Shown: piece after piece, positions 52,894 to 61,732 of the stretch | Numbering within the stretch: the stretch's first letter is position 1 | Layout of the letters: every line of letters begins with the position of its first letter | Assembly: GCA_964621755.1 (NCBI GenBank) | Contig: CAZUPI010000010.1 | Span: 6,715-70,714, forward strand | Reading direction: 5' to 3' | DNA length: 64,000 nucleotides | Source of the DNA: UMGS1696 sp964621755 | GTDB taxonomy: Bacteria > Bacillota > Clostridia > Oscillospirales > CAG-272 | Translations under genes and position numbers: made by a program | The notes under the pieces: generated by a model | Seen by the model: only the letters and a program-made list of their open reading frames with translations | Databases searched by the model: none | What the model was told of the DNA's origin: nothing

Positions 52894-54744
52894 ATGATTA
52901 CCGACTATCGAAATGTAAAGCTGCGGGGCGGCTTCTGGAAAGCGAAGGAGGACCTTAACCGCAACGTCACCATTCATGCAGTGTACGACCGTTTTAAGGA
53001 ATCGGGGCGTATCGACGCGTTCAAATGTGAATGGAAGCCCGGCGACCCGAACCAGCCGCATATTTTCTGGGATTCCGATGTAGCAAAATGGATAGAGGGC
53101 GCCGCGTATATCCTGAAACAGGAAGAAAATGCCGACCTTCAGGAAAAAATCGAAGCCATCATCGATGAAATCGAGAAAAATCAAGGGGAAGATGGATATT
53201 TCAACATCTTCTATACCGTTGTCCAGCCGGATAAGCGCTTCACCAGCCGCGATTGTCACGAGCTGTACTGCGCCGGTCACCTCATGGAAGCCGCGTGCGC
53301 GTACTACGAGGCGACAGGCCGCGACCGCTTCCTCAAGCTGATGGAAAAATACGCGGATTACATCGCGAAGGTATTCATGGTTGAGGACTCCGCAAGCTTT
53401 GTCACGCCGGGGCACGAGGAAATCGAGCTGGCGCTGTACCGCATGTACCGCACGACAGGGGAGGAGCGCTTCTTGAAACTATGCGCGTTTTTCCTCAACA
53501 GCCGCGGTGAGCGGAATGAAAAAGATGGGCCCATTTTCGGCAACGTAAAATATGCGCAGAACCACCTTCCGGTGCGCAAGCAGTTTGAGGCGTTTGGTCA
53601 TTCGGTGCGCGCGACGTACCTTTACTCCGGTATGGCCGACCTTGCAAAGGAGACGAACGATGAGGAACTGGCGAAGGCGTGCTATGCCTTGTTCGATGAC
53701 ATCACGACCAAGAAAATGTACGTCACAGGAGGCATTGGCTCGACGCACCTTGGCGAGGCCTTCACCATCCCGTACGACCTGCCCAACGACCACGCATACA
53801 CGGAAACCTGCGCGTCGATTGGTATGATATTCTTCGCGAACCGCATGTTCAAGCTGGACGCGGCGCGTACCGGAAGACCGTCGTCGAAATACGCGGACAT
53901 TGTCGAGCTTGAGCTGTACAACGGTGCGCTGTCCGGGCTTTCTCTCGACGGTGAGTCATTCTTCTACGAAAATCCGCTTGAGATAAACCTTTCCGACCGC
54001 AAAAAGATAACCGCTACAAACGACCGAGAGCATTTCCCAATAACACAGCGCGTCCGGATTTTCGGCTGCTCCTGCTGCCCTCCGAACCTGAGCCGTCTGT
54101 TGTCGTCTCTCGGCACCTATTTCTACGGCTATGACGAAAAGACCGGCGCGGTTTACATCAACCAGTTCGGCGACAGCGAATTTGAGTATGCCGGCGCGCA
54201 CGTTTCGCAAAAAACGGGCTACCCGAATGACGGTCATATTGCGATTGTTACGGATGTTCCGGTATACGTGCGTGTCCCGGGATGGTGCCGCAGATTCATG
54301 GCGACAAAGAAATACGAAATGGTAAACGGTTACGCGAAATTCGAAGCGGGCGAAATCGACGTCGAGTTCAACATGACGCAGGTGATGCTCACTTCCTCTG
54401 TAAACGTACATAAAAATCTCGGCAAAGCCGCAGTCAGACGAGGTCCCGTGATATACTGTGCGGAAGCGGTCGATAACGACGGCGACGTCCACACCCTGTA
54501 CCTCGACCGCCGTACTCTGAACGACGGCGTAGCAGTCCTGAACGAAAAATATGGATGCCCGACCATCACCCTCTCCGGCTTCCGCCGCATCGACCCACCG
54601 GACCGCGACGTTACCCCATTGTACGCTCCCCTCGACAACATCATCGGCGAAACCTTCCGTCCTGCCCAAATCAGCATGATACCCTACTATGCCTTTGCCA
54701 ACCGCGGAGAGACAAACATGCTGGTGTTCTTAAATTATAGATGA
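52894..54744 (+). CDS. Beta-L-arabinofuranosidase, GH127
   Basis: A 616-residue GH127 enzyme releasing L-arabinose from plant arabinans or hydroxyproline glycans. It starts VKLRGGFWKAKEDLN, the family N terminus, followed by an (alpha/alpha)6 barrel with YCAGHLMEAACAYYEATG and ENPLEI, the zinc and nucleophile cysteines in GCSCCPPNLSRL (about 389-400), and a C-terminal beta domain. No signal peptide, so it works on imported oligosaccharides. Start: ATG behind AGGAGG, 26 bases after the Sfp gene. Confidence 0.94.
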   Translation: MITDYRNVKLRGGFWKAKEDLNRNVTIHAVYDRFKESGRIDAFKCEWKPGDPNQPHIFWDSDVAKWIEGAAYILKQEENADLQEKIEAIIDEIEKNQGEDGYFNIFYTVVQPDKRFTSRDCHELYCAGHLMEAACAYYEATGRDRFLKLMEKYADYIAKVFMVEDSASFVTPGHEEIELALYRMYRTTGEERFLKLCAFFLNSRGERNEKDGPIFGNVKYAQNHLPVRKQFEAFGHSVRATYLYSGMADLAKETNDEELAKACYALFDDITTKKMYVTGGIGSTHLGEAFTIPYDLPNDHAYTETCASIGMIFFANRMFKLDAARTGRPSSKYADIVELELYNGALSGLSLDGESFFYENPLEINLSDRKKITATNDREHFPITQRVRIFGCSCCPPNLSRLLSSLGTYFYGYDEKTGAVYINQFGDSEFEYAGAHVSQKTGYPNDGHIAIVTDVPVYVRVPGWCRRFMATKKYEMVNGYAKFEAGEIDVEFNMTQVMLTSSVNVHKNLGKAAVRRGPVIYCAEAVDNDGDVHTLYLDRRTLNDGVAVLNEKYGCPTITLSGFRRIDPPDRDVTPLYAPLDNIIGETFRPAQISMIPYYAFANRGETNMLVFLNYR

Positions 54745-54779
54745 TAACCCCCTCAAAACTTTTTAAACGATAAAATTAG

Positions 54780-54836
54780 ATATGGTGCGGCTGAAAGGCA
54801 GTGTTTGCGAATACTGTTCTGTCAGCCGCACCATAT
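54780..54836 (+). terminator. Long hairpin terminator after GH127
   Basis: ATATGGTGCGGCTGA pairs with TCAGCCGCACCATAT, with a second inner stem CAGT/ACTG, then TTTTA. Confidence 0.75.
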
Positions 54837-54869
54837 TTTATCCCCAGTCTAAAAGTTTTTAAAGGGGTT

Positions 54870-54902
54870 TTATGGGGGACTTTTTTCAAAAAGTTCCCCA
54901 TA
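54870..54902. terminator. Hairpin of the ACTTTTT/AAAAAGT family
   Basis: TATGGGGGACTTTTT pairs with AAAAAGTTCCCCATA with one G-T pair and a TC loop; it ends the CorC-type gene on the minus strand. Confidence 0.75.
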
Positions 54903-54919
54903 ACGTTATCCCAACTAAA

Positions 54920-56272
54920 TTATTGCTGCACTTCCTCTTCTTCCTCTTCGGGAGATTCTATTTTTTCGCGTTTTACGGTCATCTTGGCAATTCGATGTTC
55001 CTTGATTTCTGTAACGTGGATGTGCAGGTTTTCTATTTCGATGTCGAATTCTGTGCCGTCCTCTGGGACGACGCCGTAGTTTGCAAAGACGTAGCCGCCC
55101 ATTGTGTCGTATTTTTCAGTCGGCAGTTCTATGTCAAGCTCCTCCGCAACATCGTTGAGCGGCGCCACACCGCGGATTGTCCATGTGTCTTCTTCGCCAT
55201 TGAGCTTTACGATATCCGGTTCTTCCAGCTCACTTTCGTCGTTGTCGGTCAGGTCGCCGACAAGCTGTTCGAGCAGGTCATTAATTGTCACGATACCGCG
55301 CAATCCGCCGTATTCGTCGAGTACTACTGCGAAGTGGTTCTTGCTGTTCTTCATCTGCTTGAATAAGACGTCTGCGTGAATTCCTTCGGGTACGAAGTAC
55401 GCCGGGCGGACCGCTTCCTTCAGTATCTGTTCGCGTGACGCGTCGCGCAGTCGGAAGTAATCCTTAATAACGAGTACGCCAACTACGTTGTCGATGGAGT
55501 CATCACAAACGGGGTACATGGAGTGCCGTGTTTCGTGGATGGTATTTTCCCACGTTTTATCGTCATCCTCAAGCCACAGAACGGATACGTCTGTACGGTG
55601 TGTTGCAAATTCTCCGACGGTCAGGTCGTCGAACTCAAACACGTTTTGGATAAGCTCCTGTTCCTGCTCGTCGATAACGCCCTTCTGACTGCCTTCGTCA
55701 ACCATCAGACGGATTTCTTCCTCGCTGACCTCCTCATCGTTTTCATTGGGGTCGATACCGAAAAGTCTGAGAACAAGGTTGGTCGACACGGACAGAAGCC
55801 ATACAATAGGAGTGAATATTTTGGATACACCGTAAAGCATGGGTGCCATGCCAAGCGCCATCTGCTCGCTTTTTCTCATCGCGATACGCTTCGGTACAAG
55901 CTCACCGAGAACGAGCGTAAAATACGAGAGAATCAAGGTAACGACAATGATTGCGATAGATTGAAGCGTCTCGCGCTTCACCGTTACGCCAAGGGAAATC
56001 ACAACGTCCACAAGGCGGGTGGCGAAATTATCGGACGCGAACGCACTTCCGAGAAAACCGGAGAGTGTAATGGCAATCTGAATTGTGGAGAGGAATTTTG
56101 CCGGCTGTTCGATTAGCTTGCGCAGCTTTTTCGCGTTGCGGTTGCCGGATTCCTCTAATTTTGTAATCTTTGCTTCATTGACAGATATCACCGCGATTTC
56201 CGCACACGCGAACACGGCGTTCAGAAAAATAAGTATAAACTGGAGAAGAAGCTGTCCCCAAATTGAGCCCAT
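54920..56272 (-). CDS. CNNM/CorC-type membrane protein (hemolysin family)
   Basis: A 450-residue protein with the order DUF21 membrane domain (about 1-190, four helices, including ILSYFTLVLGELVPKRIAM), two CBS domains (about 210-330, with VVGVLVIKDY and YGGLRGIVTINDL) and a C-terminal CorC/HlyC domain (WTIRGVAPLNDV). Homologues are magnesium or cobalt efflux proteins, despite the hemolysin name. The C terminus is acidic (EEEEEEVQQ). Start: ATG 56272. Single gene. Confidence 0.92.
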   Translation of the reverse strand: MGSIWGQLLLQFILIFLNAVFACAEIAVISVNEAKITKLEESGNRNAKKLRKLIEQPAKFLSTIQIAITLSGFLGSAFASDNFATRLVDVVISLGVTVKRETLQSIAIIVVTLILSYFTLVLGELVPKRIAMRKSEQMALGMAPMLYGVSKIFTPIVWLLSVSTNLVLRLFGIDPNENDEEVSEEEIRLMVDEGSQKGVIDEQEQELIQNVFEFDDLTVGEFATHRTDVSVLWLEDDDKTWENTIHETRHSMYPVCDDSIDNVVGVLVIKDYFRLRDASREQILKEAVRPAYFVPEGIHADVLFKQMKNSKNHFAVVLDEYGGLRGIVTINDLLEQLVGDLTDNDESELEEPDIVKLNGEEDTWTIRGVAPLNDVAEELDIELPTEKYDTMGGYVFANYGVVPEDGTEFDIEIENLHIHVTEIKEHRIAKMTVKREKIESPEEEEEEVQQ

Positions 56273-56395
56273 TCTATTTAATCCTCCGAATTATGTTTGG
56301 CAAAAAGTGACTGGCATGTAGAAAAACTTATTAACAAAGCTCTTCTGCGCCTGTCTCACATTTACGTAAATTACAATCTGACGATGGATTAAATA
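56273..56395. other. Short spacer between CorC-type gene and four-Cys peptide
   Basis: No gene seen; holds the upstream region of the CorC-type gene. Confidence 0.4.
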
Positions 56396-56545
56396 TCAGG
56401 TCAGAAATCGGCGAAAATGCAAAAAGGCATACCTGTACCCTACAAAAGAGCGCAGCAATGCCTTGGAATAGCATGAATCGCAGATATCATATTTCGTTGT
56501 AGTGCAGTAGCATCGGTTATCGTCCGTACTGTCGCCGCTGTCCAT
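56396..56545 (-). CDS. Small four-cysteine peptide of unknown function
   Basis: A 49-residue frame starting MDSGDSTDDNRCYCTTTKYD, then ICDSC and a basic aromatic tail (GYRYAFLHFRRFLT). The CYC...CDSC spacing could bind a metal or form disulfides. Support: a GGAGG site 11 bases before the ATG and a perfect TTGACA-N17-TATAAT promoter about 38 bases upstream of it. A longer in-frame start (ATG at 56563, MEEHAIM) lacks a ribosome site. It matches no family I know; a small regulator, a metal-binding peptide or a peptide precursor are possible. The leading region of the transcript could also be a regulatory RNA. Confidence 0.5.
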   Translation of the reverse strand: MDSGDSTDDNRCYCTTTKYDICDSCYSKALLRSFVGYRYAFLHFRRFLT

Positions 56546-56582
56546 GATGGCATGTTCCTCCATTTTCAATCTAATTGCGGTC

Positions 56583-56611
56583 ATTATATCACATGTTCGG
56601 ACTTTTGTCAA
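56583..56611 (-). promoter_or_regulatory. Consensus promoter of the four-Cys peptide
   Basis: TTGACA (56606-56611) and TATAAT (56583-56588), 17 bases apart on the minus strand. Confidence 0.8.
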
Positions 56612-56651
56612 GAGAAAAAAAGACTTTCGCCGCAAGAGAGCCGCTTTACGC

Positions 56652-56689
56652 AAAAAATCTCTGTATCTCAAAAAAATCTCTGTATCTCA
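56652..56689. repeat. Perfect tandem 19-base repeat
   Basis: AAAAAATCTCTGTATCTCA occurs twice without a gap (56652-56670 and 56671-56689), between the AraC stop and the four-Cys promoter. It might be a protein-binding site. Confidence 0.8.
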
Positions 56690-56710
56690 TAGAGATGCAG
56701 CGGACAAACT

Positions 56711-57508
56711 TCAGTGCAACCGGGACCTGTCGCTCTCCGTCAATCCCATTGCATTTTGCCGGTAGATCAGGGGGCTCACACCAACGAATTTGCGGAAATT
56801 CCGATAAAAATAGCTGGTATTGTGAAAGCCTGCCGCAACTGCGATTTCTGATATCGGCATGTCCGTTTTTTCCAAATACATTCGCGCTATGCTGACGCGT
56901 TTTCGCAGGATATATTCTATTGGACGTATCCCAGTGCTCTGCTTGAACAGGCGGCATAAGTACTGCTCCGACAAGCCCCCCGCTGCTTCGCAAAGTTGGT
57001 TGAGCATAATGTCGTGGGTGTAGTTTTGGTCAATATATGCGAGGATGCTCTCCATTATGCGGTTTCCGGAAACCGTATATTCCGGCATCTGCTTCAGATG
57101 ACCGTTCAAACGGATGAGCATATTGTACAGCATTGCGGAAGCGCGGTAACTGCCGTATTTTCCGCCGCAGGATACGCATTCGTACAATTCATGCAGAGTC
57201 TCCTTATATCCATTGGCGCCGCCGCTTTTGATGACACAGTGGTCTCGGTTGAGAAATAAGGTATTGGCACAGGCAGGCACGCCGAAGTCGAATGTCAGCC
57301 AACTGATGACCCAGTTGCTGCGCGGTTGATAATGGCACTCGACTCCCTCGCGCAGGTACAACACATACTCCGAAGTGAGGTCATATGTCTTATCGCCTAT
57401 CGTGACCGTTCCACTCCCGCCAGAGGTAAATATCAACTGAAAGTTCTTTGCGTCTTGGTGAGCTATGGACTCTTGCGGATAGTCGATGCCGATTCCGCAG
57501 ACATACAT
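56711..57508 (-). CDS. AraC-family transcriptional regulator
   Basis: A 265-residue AraC/XylS regulator. The N-terminal cupin-like sensing domain (about 1-140, FTSGGSGTVTIGDKTYDL) is followed by two helix-turn-helix motifs, QLCEAAGGLSEQYLCRLFKQ and ISEIAVAAGFHNTSYFYRNF, and the typical RQNAMG end. Such proteins commonly control carbohydrate-use genes. GGAAG in front of the start can pair with CTTCC five bases on (57510-57524), which could hide the ribosome site. Nearby targets are not evident. Confidence 0.93.
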   Translation of the reverse strand: MYVCGIGIDYPQESIAHQDAKNFQLIFTSGGSGTVTIGDKTYDLTSEYVLYLREGVECHYQPRSNWVISWLTFDFGVPACANTLFLNRDHCVIKSGGANGYKETLHELYECVSCGGKYGSYRASAMLYNMLIRLNGHLKQMPEYTVSGNRIMESILAYIDQNYTHDIMLNQLCEAAGGLSEQYLCRLFKQSTGIRPIEYILRKRVSIARMYLEKTDMPISEIAVAAGFHNTSYFYRNFRKFVGVSPLIYRQNAMGLTESDRSRLH

Positions 57509-58010
57509 CGGAAGCTGTTCTTCCTTTTTTATGTCCGGATAGGAAACAAGAAGCGTCCGCCGTCCCTCCCTTTGATAACATTGTGATATGATGCAAATAT
57601 AAATTCATTTATATTTTCAAAATTATTTTAAATAAAGAATGAGAATACATATATGGATATATGTTAAATTTCTGTTAAAACCACCTTTTTTATTCCGAAA
57701 ATGACACATTTCGGGCAGAATATTGCAGTATGTGCGAAATTCTGTATCTTTTTTATCTTTAAGCCAATTTTGCGAAATTTAGTTATAGATACTAACTATA
57801 TGCAATATTTTCCAAAAAAAAGAATGATATATTCTTTATTACATGTTTCCAACCCTGTACAAAAAGAAATCCTGCTGCTGTGAAATAATATACAGAACTT
57901 ATTGACATAGTATTGAAAACATGCTATAATTATTTATTACGAACTAATGTTTGCCCGATGGGAAAATCGTATTTGCATCTGTCAGCAAGACATGATTACG
58001 AGGTATTGCA
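57509..58010. other. Divergent intergenic region with the TerB-N promoter
   Basis: About 500 AT-rich bases. A perfect promoter for the TerB-N operon is at 57902-57930 (TTGACA-N17-TATAAT, plus strand). No other gene or RNA was recognised. Confidence 0.6.
57902..57930 (+). promoter_or_regulatory. Consensus promoter of the TerB-N/BrxD-like operon
   Basis: TTGACA (57902-57907), 17 bases, TATAAT (57925-57930), 80 bases before the ATG. Confidence 0.8.
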
Positions 58011-60245
58011 ATGGAAAAAAATAAGAAAAAAGGCGAGCAGCTTGCGAATCTCAAGGATACAATCAGGCAAAGCGTAGAGCAATCCATAAGAAACAAATTT
58101 CGAGGTGAACCTCAAATAAAACCACATGAGAAGCAGGACGGCCTTACAGTGTCGTTCGAAGTCAACGCGCCGTCCCCACGCAGACAAGTGGCGCATGAGA
58201 CAAACCGTCCGACGCCAGACAATGGTGACAGCTTCTGGAATCTTGGAAAGCCAAAGCCTCGCGTATACAAAAAGCCGGACTTTGCCGGGGCACCGGTGGA
58301 GATGACCGATGTTGCAGATACGGTTGAGGTGGAGTACGACGTTCCCGCACCAGAGAAAATCGCCGGACGCGCACAGCCGTCAGGAGAAATCGTGAAAAAA
58401 GATATTTATGCCAAGCTAAAATACCGACCAGCAGACAATACCGACCCTTTCGACGATATTTTTGGGGACATATCGGCTGAGACAGAAAGAAAAGCGCCTT
58501 CAGAGAAGAAAATGTCGACGGCAACCAGCGACGGCAGGCAGACAGTCGTCCACGACGTGCCGCGGTATCAGACCGGATCGTACAAACGGCAAGGAGGCTT
58601 TCATCCACAGAAGAAGGACAAGCAAAAGGCAGAAGCCTCTGGTAATCCACAAAAGCGGCGCGTGGTGGATGAAGTCCTCGCAACGTATAAGCCGGAAGGT
58701 TTGCTGATTCGCGAGATTGAGGTGAAAAGCTGGTCGTCAGATATAGATTTTTACGAACGCTTCATGGAAAACGCGGTAAGCAGTCACAGAGCGCAATCGT
58801 CTGTACCGTATATGTCGGACTATCCGAAGGTCAAGTATTTCTCTTATGTGCCGCAATACTCGCACATGAGCCGGACACAGCTTGATTTTTATCGCTGGGT
58901 ACGCGAAAACATTCGTCACGAACGATATCCGGACTGCGATTCGTCGTACATTCAACTGTATATATATGAAATTTTGAATCTGTCGGATTTGATTCCACCG
59001 GAATACGGCGCCGCGCAGCTTGCCGGAATGTGGCTGGCGTATCGTAAAGCAGAGCCGCGGTTAGACGGGTATCTCTGTGAATGGCTTCCGGACTATTGCA
59101 TGATTCACGCGTGTCCGATGCCGGAGATGGTCAAGACCATCCTTCCGGAAATCGTACCGAAGGCGCAATTCAAGGAATTCTTCCTTGACGTCAATCCGGC
59201 GTCGGCTGCGGATGCAGACTACCTGATGCTGGCGAAAACGTTGCTTGAAACTTCATCTGATTACGACTACCGCCGCAGCCGTTACTACCATGATAACCGT
59301 GACGCGTATGAAAAACACATACACCACGCGATAGCGGACGTCGTAAAGGGGCTGCTTGCGGCGAAGCTCGGTATCTTTTCGCTGGAGAAAACCTATAAAA
59401 TGGCGCGCGACAGCTATTGCGGCGCGATTGTATCAGTTGATGCAAAAAGGCGGATGAACATCGAGTTTTGCTCTTTCACACGTTCTGCTGACACCAGGGC
59501 GACCGTGACTGCCCTCGTGAAATATGCGGAAAATAAGCTGCGTGCGTCGCTTGGAATCAAGGCAAAGCTGGGCGTCGACAAACTGACTGAGGACGAAACC
59601 GCGATAATTGACGCGTACTTTGCGCCGATGCTGCCGGTCAAGCAGGTGAAGTCAAAGGAAGACCAGTATATGCCAGACGATTATTTGAAGAACTACGAAT
59701 CGGAGGATTCCGGCTTTGACTTTGGCACAGCAGCGGAAATCGAGCGGCAGTCGTGGCGGAACACGACCTTGCTTACGGGGGGAGAATTCGACTCCGAGCA
59801 AGGGGAACCCTACAGACAGTATGAAAACTCTACACCTGTTGAATCCACCGCAGTGTCGGCTGAACAAGAGCAACATTTGGATGCCGCACTGCAGATGGAG
59901 AAAGCCGAGCCCATGTCCGATAGCGAACCGATGGAAGAAATTGAAGGCGAAATATCATCGGACCTTCTGGGTGAGATGTTAGAGGTTGCAGTGGATGAAC
60001 CTGCTGTGCAGGCCAAAAGCGACGAAGAGGATGAATTCATCCGCAACGCGCTCTTACAGGCCCTGTCCGGAAGATTTCATGAGTATTGCAGGGAGAACGG
60101 AATTTACGACGGCGTACTTGCCGACCGAATCAATACCATGTTTCTCGATATCATCGGGGACGTGGTACTGGAGGAATCGGGCAGCAGCTACACGATAATT
60201 GAAGATTACAGGGAGGATATTGAACAATGGACGGACAGCAGGTAA
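58011..60245 (+). CDS. TerB-N domain protein, putative conflict/defence component
   Basis: A 744-residue protein. The first ~230 residues are charged and low complexity. The TerB-N domain follows (about 240-400), recognisable from SRTQLDFYRWVRENIRHERY and SYIQLYIYEILNL. A helical region (about 400-560) and a final acidic, poorly ordered part leading to a C-terminal helical domain (about 660-744, perhaps TerB-C-like) complete it. TerB-N proteins occur in tellurium-resistance-related and phage-conflict gene sets together with helicases and ATPases. Start: ATG behind GAGG. The next gene, a BrxD-like ATPase, overlaps its end by 19 bases, so the two products likely act together. Confidence 0.8.
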   Translation: MEKNKKKGEQLANLKDTIRQSVEQSIRNKFRGEPQIKPHEKQDGLTVSFEVNAPSPRRQVAHETNRPTPDNGDSFWNLGKPKPRVYKKPDFAGAPVEMTDVADTVEVEYDVPAPEKIAGRAQPSGEIVKKDIYAKLKYRPADNTDPFDDIFGDISAETERKAPSEKKMSTATSDGRQTVVHDVPRYQTGSYKRQGGFHPQKKDKQKAEASGNPQKRRVVDEVLATYKPEGLLIREIEVKSWSSDIDFYERFMENAVSSHRAQSSVPYMSDYPKVKYFSYVPQYSHMSRTQLDFYRWVRENIRHERYPDCDSSYIQLYIYEILNLSDLIPPEYGAAQLAGMWLAYRKAEPRLDGYLCEWLPDYCMIHACPMPEMVKTILPEIVPKAQFKEFFLDVNPASAADADYLMLAKTLLETSSDYDYRRSRYYHDNRDAYEKHIHHAIADVVKGLLAAKLGIFSLEKTYKMARDSYCGAIVSVDAKRRMNIEFCSFTRSADTRATVTALVKYAENKLRASLGIKAKLGVDKLTEDETAIIDAYFAPMLPVKQVKSKEDQYMPDDYLKNYESEDSGFDFGTAAEIERQSWRNTTLLTGGEFDSEQGEPYRQYENSTPVESTAVSAEQEQHLDAALQMEKAEPMSDSEPMEEIEGEISSDLLGEMLEVAVDEPAVQAKSDEEDEFIRNALLQALSGRFHEYCRENGIYDGVLADRINTMFLDIIGDVVLEESGSSYTIIEDYREDIEQWTDSR

Positions 60246-61606
60246 GCAAAACAGGCGCAACCGCAAAGGTGCCCAGACGAATCCTTGGCACGCTGCTCTC
60301 GTCGCTGTCGGCGGGTGTTGTGCCGCGTGCGGGCGCACCGTACATTGCGATTGGCAGAAATGATGAAATTGAGTCGCTTGTGACCTCGCTCGACCGGGTT
60401 TCAGATGGGGAAGGCGCGACGAAATTCATCATCGGCAGATACGGGTCGGGCAAGAGCTTTTTAATACAGCTTTCCCGCGGGTATGCGCTCGACCGGGGAT
60501 TCATCACCGCGGACGCTGACCTGTCCCCTGAGCGGAAGCTGTCTGGTTCCGGCGGCTGCGGACTTGCGACGTACCGTGAACTGATGAAGAACATTGCATG
60601 CAAGTCGTCACCGGACGGCGGGGCACTTCCTGTGATTCTTGGAAAATGGTTTACGAATATTGGAGAGGGACTTGTAGATGAGGGCATGTCCGCCGGAAGT
60701 GAGGAGTACAACGCGGAGTTTGGGCGGCGAATCATGAAGAACCTGCGGGAGCTTGAATCAGATGTAGGCGGATTTGATTTCGCAACGGTACTGCGGGAAT
60801 ACTATAACGCATGGCAGAACGACGACGATATGAAGCAGTCGGCGTGTCTGAAGTGGCTGCGCGGGGAGTATACCACGCGTACGGAAGCGAGACAGGCGGT
60901 TGGAATAAAATCGCTTTCGATAATCAACGACGATAACTGGTATGATTATTTGAAGCTGCTGACGGCGTTTGCGCGCCTGGCAGGATACAGCGGGCTTTGC
61001 ATTTTTATTGACGAGTGCGTGAACTTATATAAGATACCGAACAGGATTTCACGTGAGAACAACTATGAGAAGATTCTCGCCATGTTCAACGATACTATGC
61101 AAGGTCGTGCGCCGGGCCTGATGATAGTGTTCGGCGGAACGCCGCAGTTCTTGGAGGACAGCCGACGCGGGCTGTTCAGCTACGAGGCGCTTCGCAGCCG
61201 TTTAGCGGACGGACGGTTTGGGGGCGGCGAACTGAAGAGCCTCATGCAGCCGGTCATCCGTCTTCGCAGGCTGTCAGACAGCGAACTGTACGCCTTGGTT
61301 ATCCGTCTTGCGGCGCTGCACGGAGAATATCACAAGTGGAATGTACGCATTACTGAAGAAGACATGCGCACTTTTCTGATGTCGTCGCTTGAACGCACAG
61401 GGGCGGACACTATGATAACCCCGCGTGAAATTATTCGCGACTTTGTCACTCTCCTCGACCTTCTCTACACCAACTCAGATAAGTCATTCGCGGACGTTGT
61501 CGGTACCGTCCAGCGCTCCACTGTCTCTTCGACTATCGACGAGGCATCCCCAACCACAGAGGACAGTACCCGCGCGAAGGTCACTCTTGATGATATTGAG
61601 TTTTGA
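60227..61606 (+). CDS. BrxD-like (DUF2791) P-loop ATPase
   Basis: A 459-residue AAA-type ATPase of the BREX BrxC/BrxD (DUF2791) group. Walker A is GRYGSGKSF (about 69-77), Walker B is GLCIFIDECVNLY (about 257-269), and the sensor-like MIVFGGTPQFLED follows near 306. A C-terminal winged-helix region ends with ITPREIIRDFVTLL. In BREX-related loci this ATPase is paired with an Lhr-like helicase (BrxHI). Start: ATG behind GGGAGG, inside the end of the TerB-N gene. A terminator follows, so the operon contains only these two genes; the helicase is at 43.7-45.9 kb. Confidence 0.87.
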   Translation: MDGQQVSKTGATAKVPRRILGTLLSSLSAGVVPRAGAPYIAIGRNDEIESLVTSLDRVSDGEGATKFIIGRYGSGKSFLIQLSRGYALDRGFITADADLSPERKLSGSGGCGLATYRELMKNIACKSSPDGGALPVILGKWFTNIGEGLVDEGMSAGSEEYNAEFGRRIMKNLRELESDVGGFDFATVLREYYNAWQNDDDMKQSACLKWLRGEYTTRTEARQAVGIKSLSIINDDNWYDYLKLLTAFARLAGYSGLCIFIDECVNLYKIPNRISRENNYEKILAMFNDTMQGRAPGLMIVFGGTPQFLEDSRRGLFSYEALRSRLADGRFGGGELKSLMQPVIRLRRLSDSELYALVIRLAALHGEYHKWNVRITEEDMRTFLMSSLERTGADTMITPREIIRDFVTLLDLLYTNSDKSFADVVGTVQRSTVSSTIDEASPTTEDSTRAKVTLDDIEF

Positions 61607-61674
61607 GAAGGTCTGCCCCTCTAAACCTAAAAAAATTATTGGGTACGACAAAGTTCAGAAATCCTCGAATTGAG

Positions 61675-61726
61675 AAACTCCTCCGCGAATTCACGTATAT
61701 TTTTGCGTGAACTCGCGAAGGAGTTT
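61675..61726. terminator. Bidirectional terminator, about 20-bp stem
   Basis: AAACTCCT.CGCGA.TTCACG pairs with CGTGAA.TCGCG.AGGAGTTT around a ten-base loop, between the convergent ATPase and HAD genes. Confidence 0.8.
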
Positions 61727-61732
61727 TACGTT

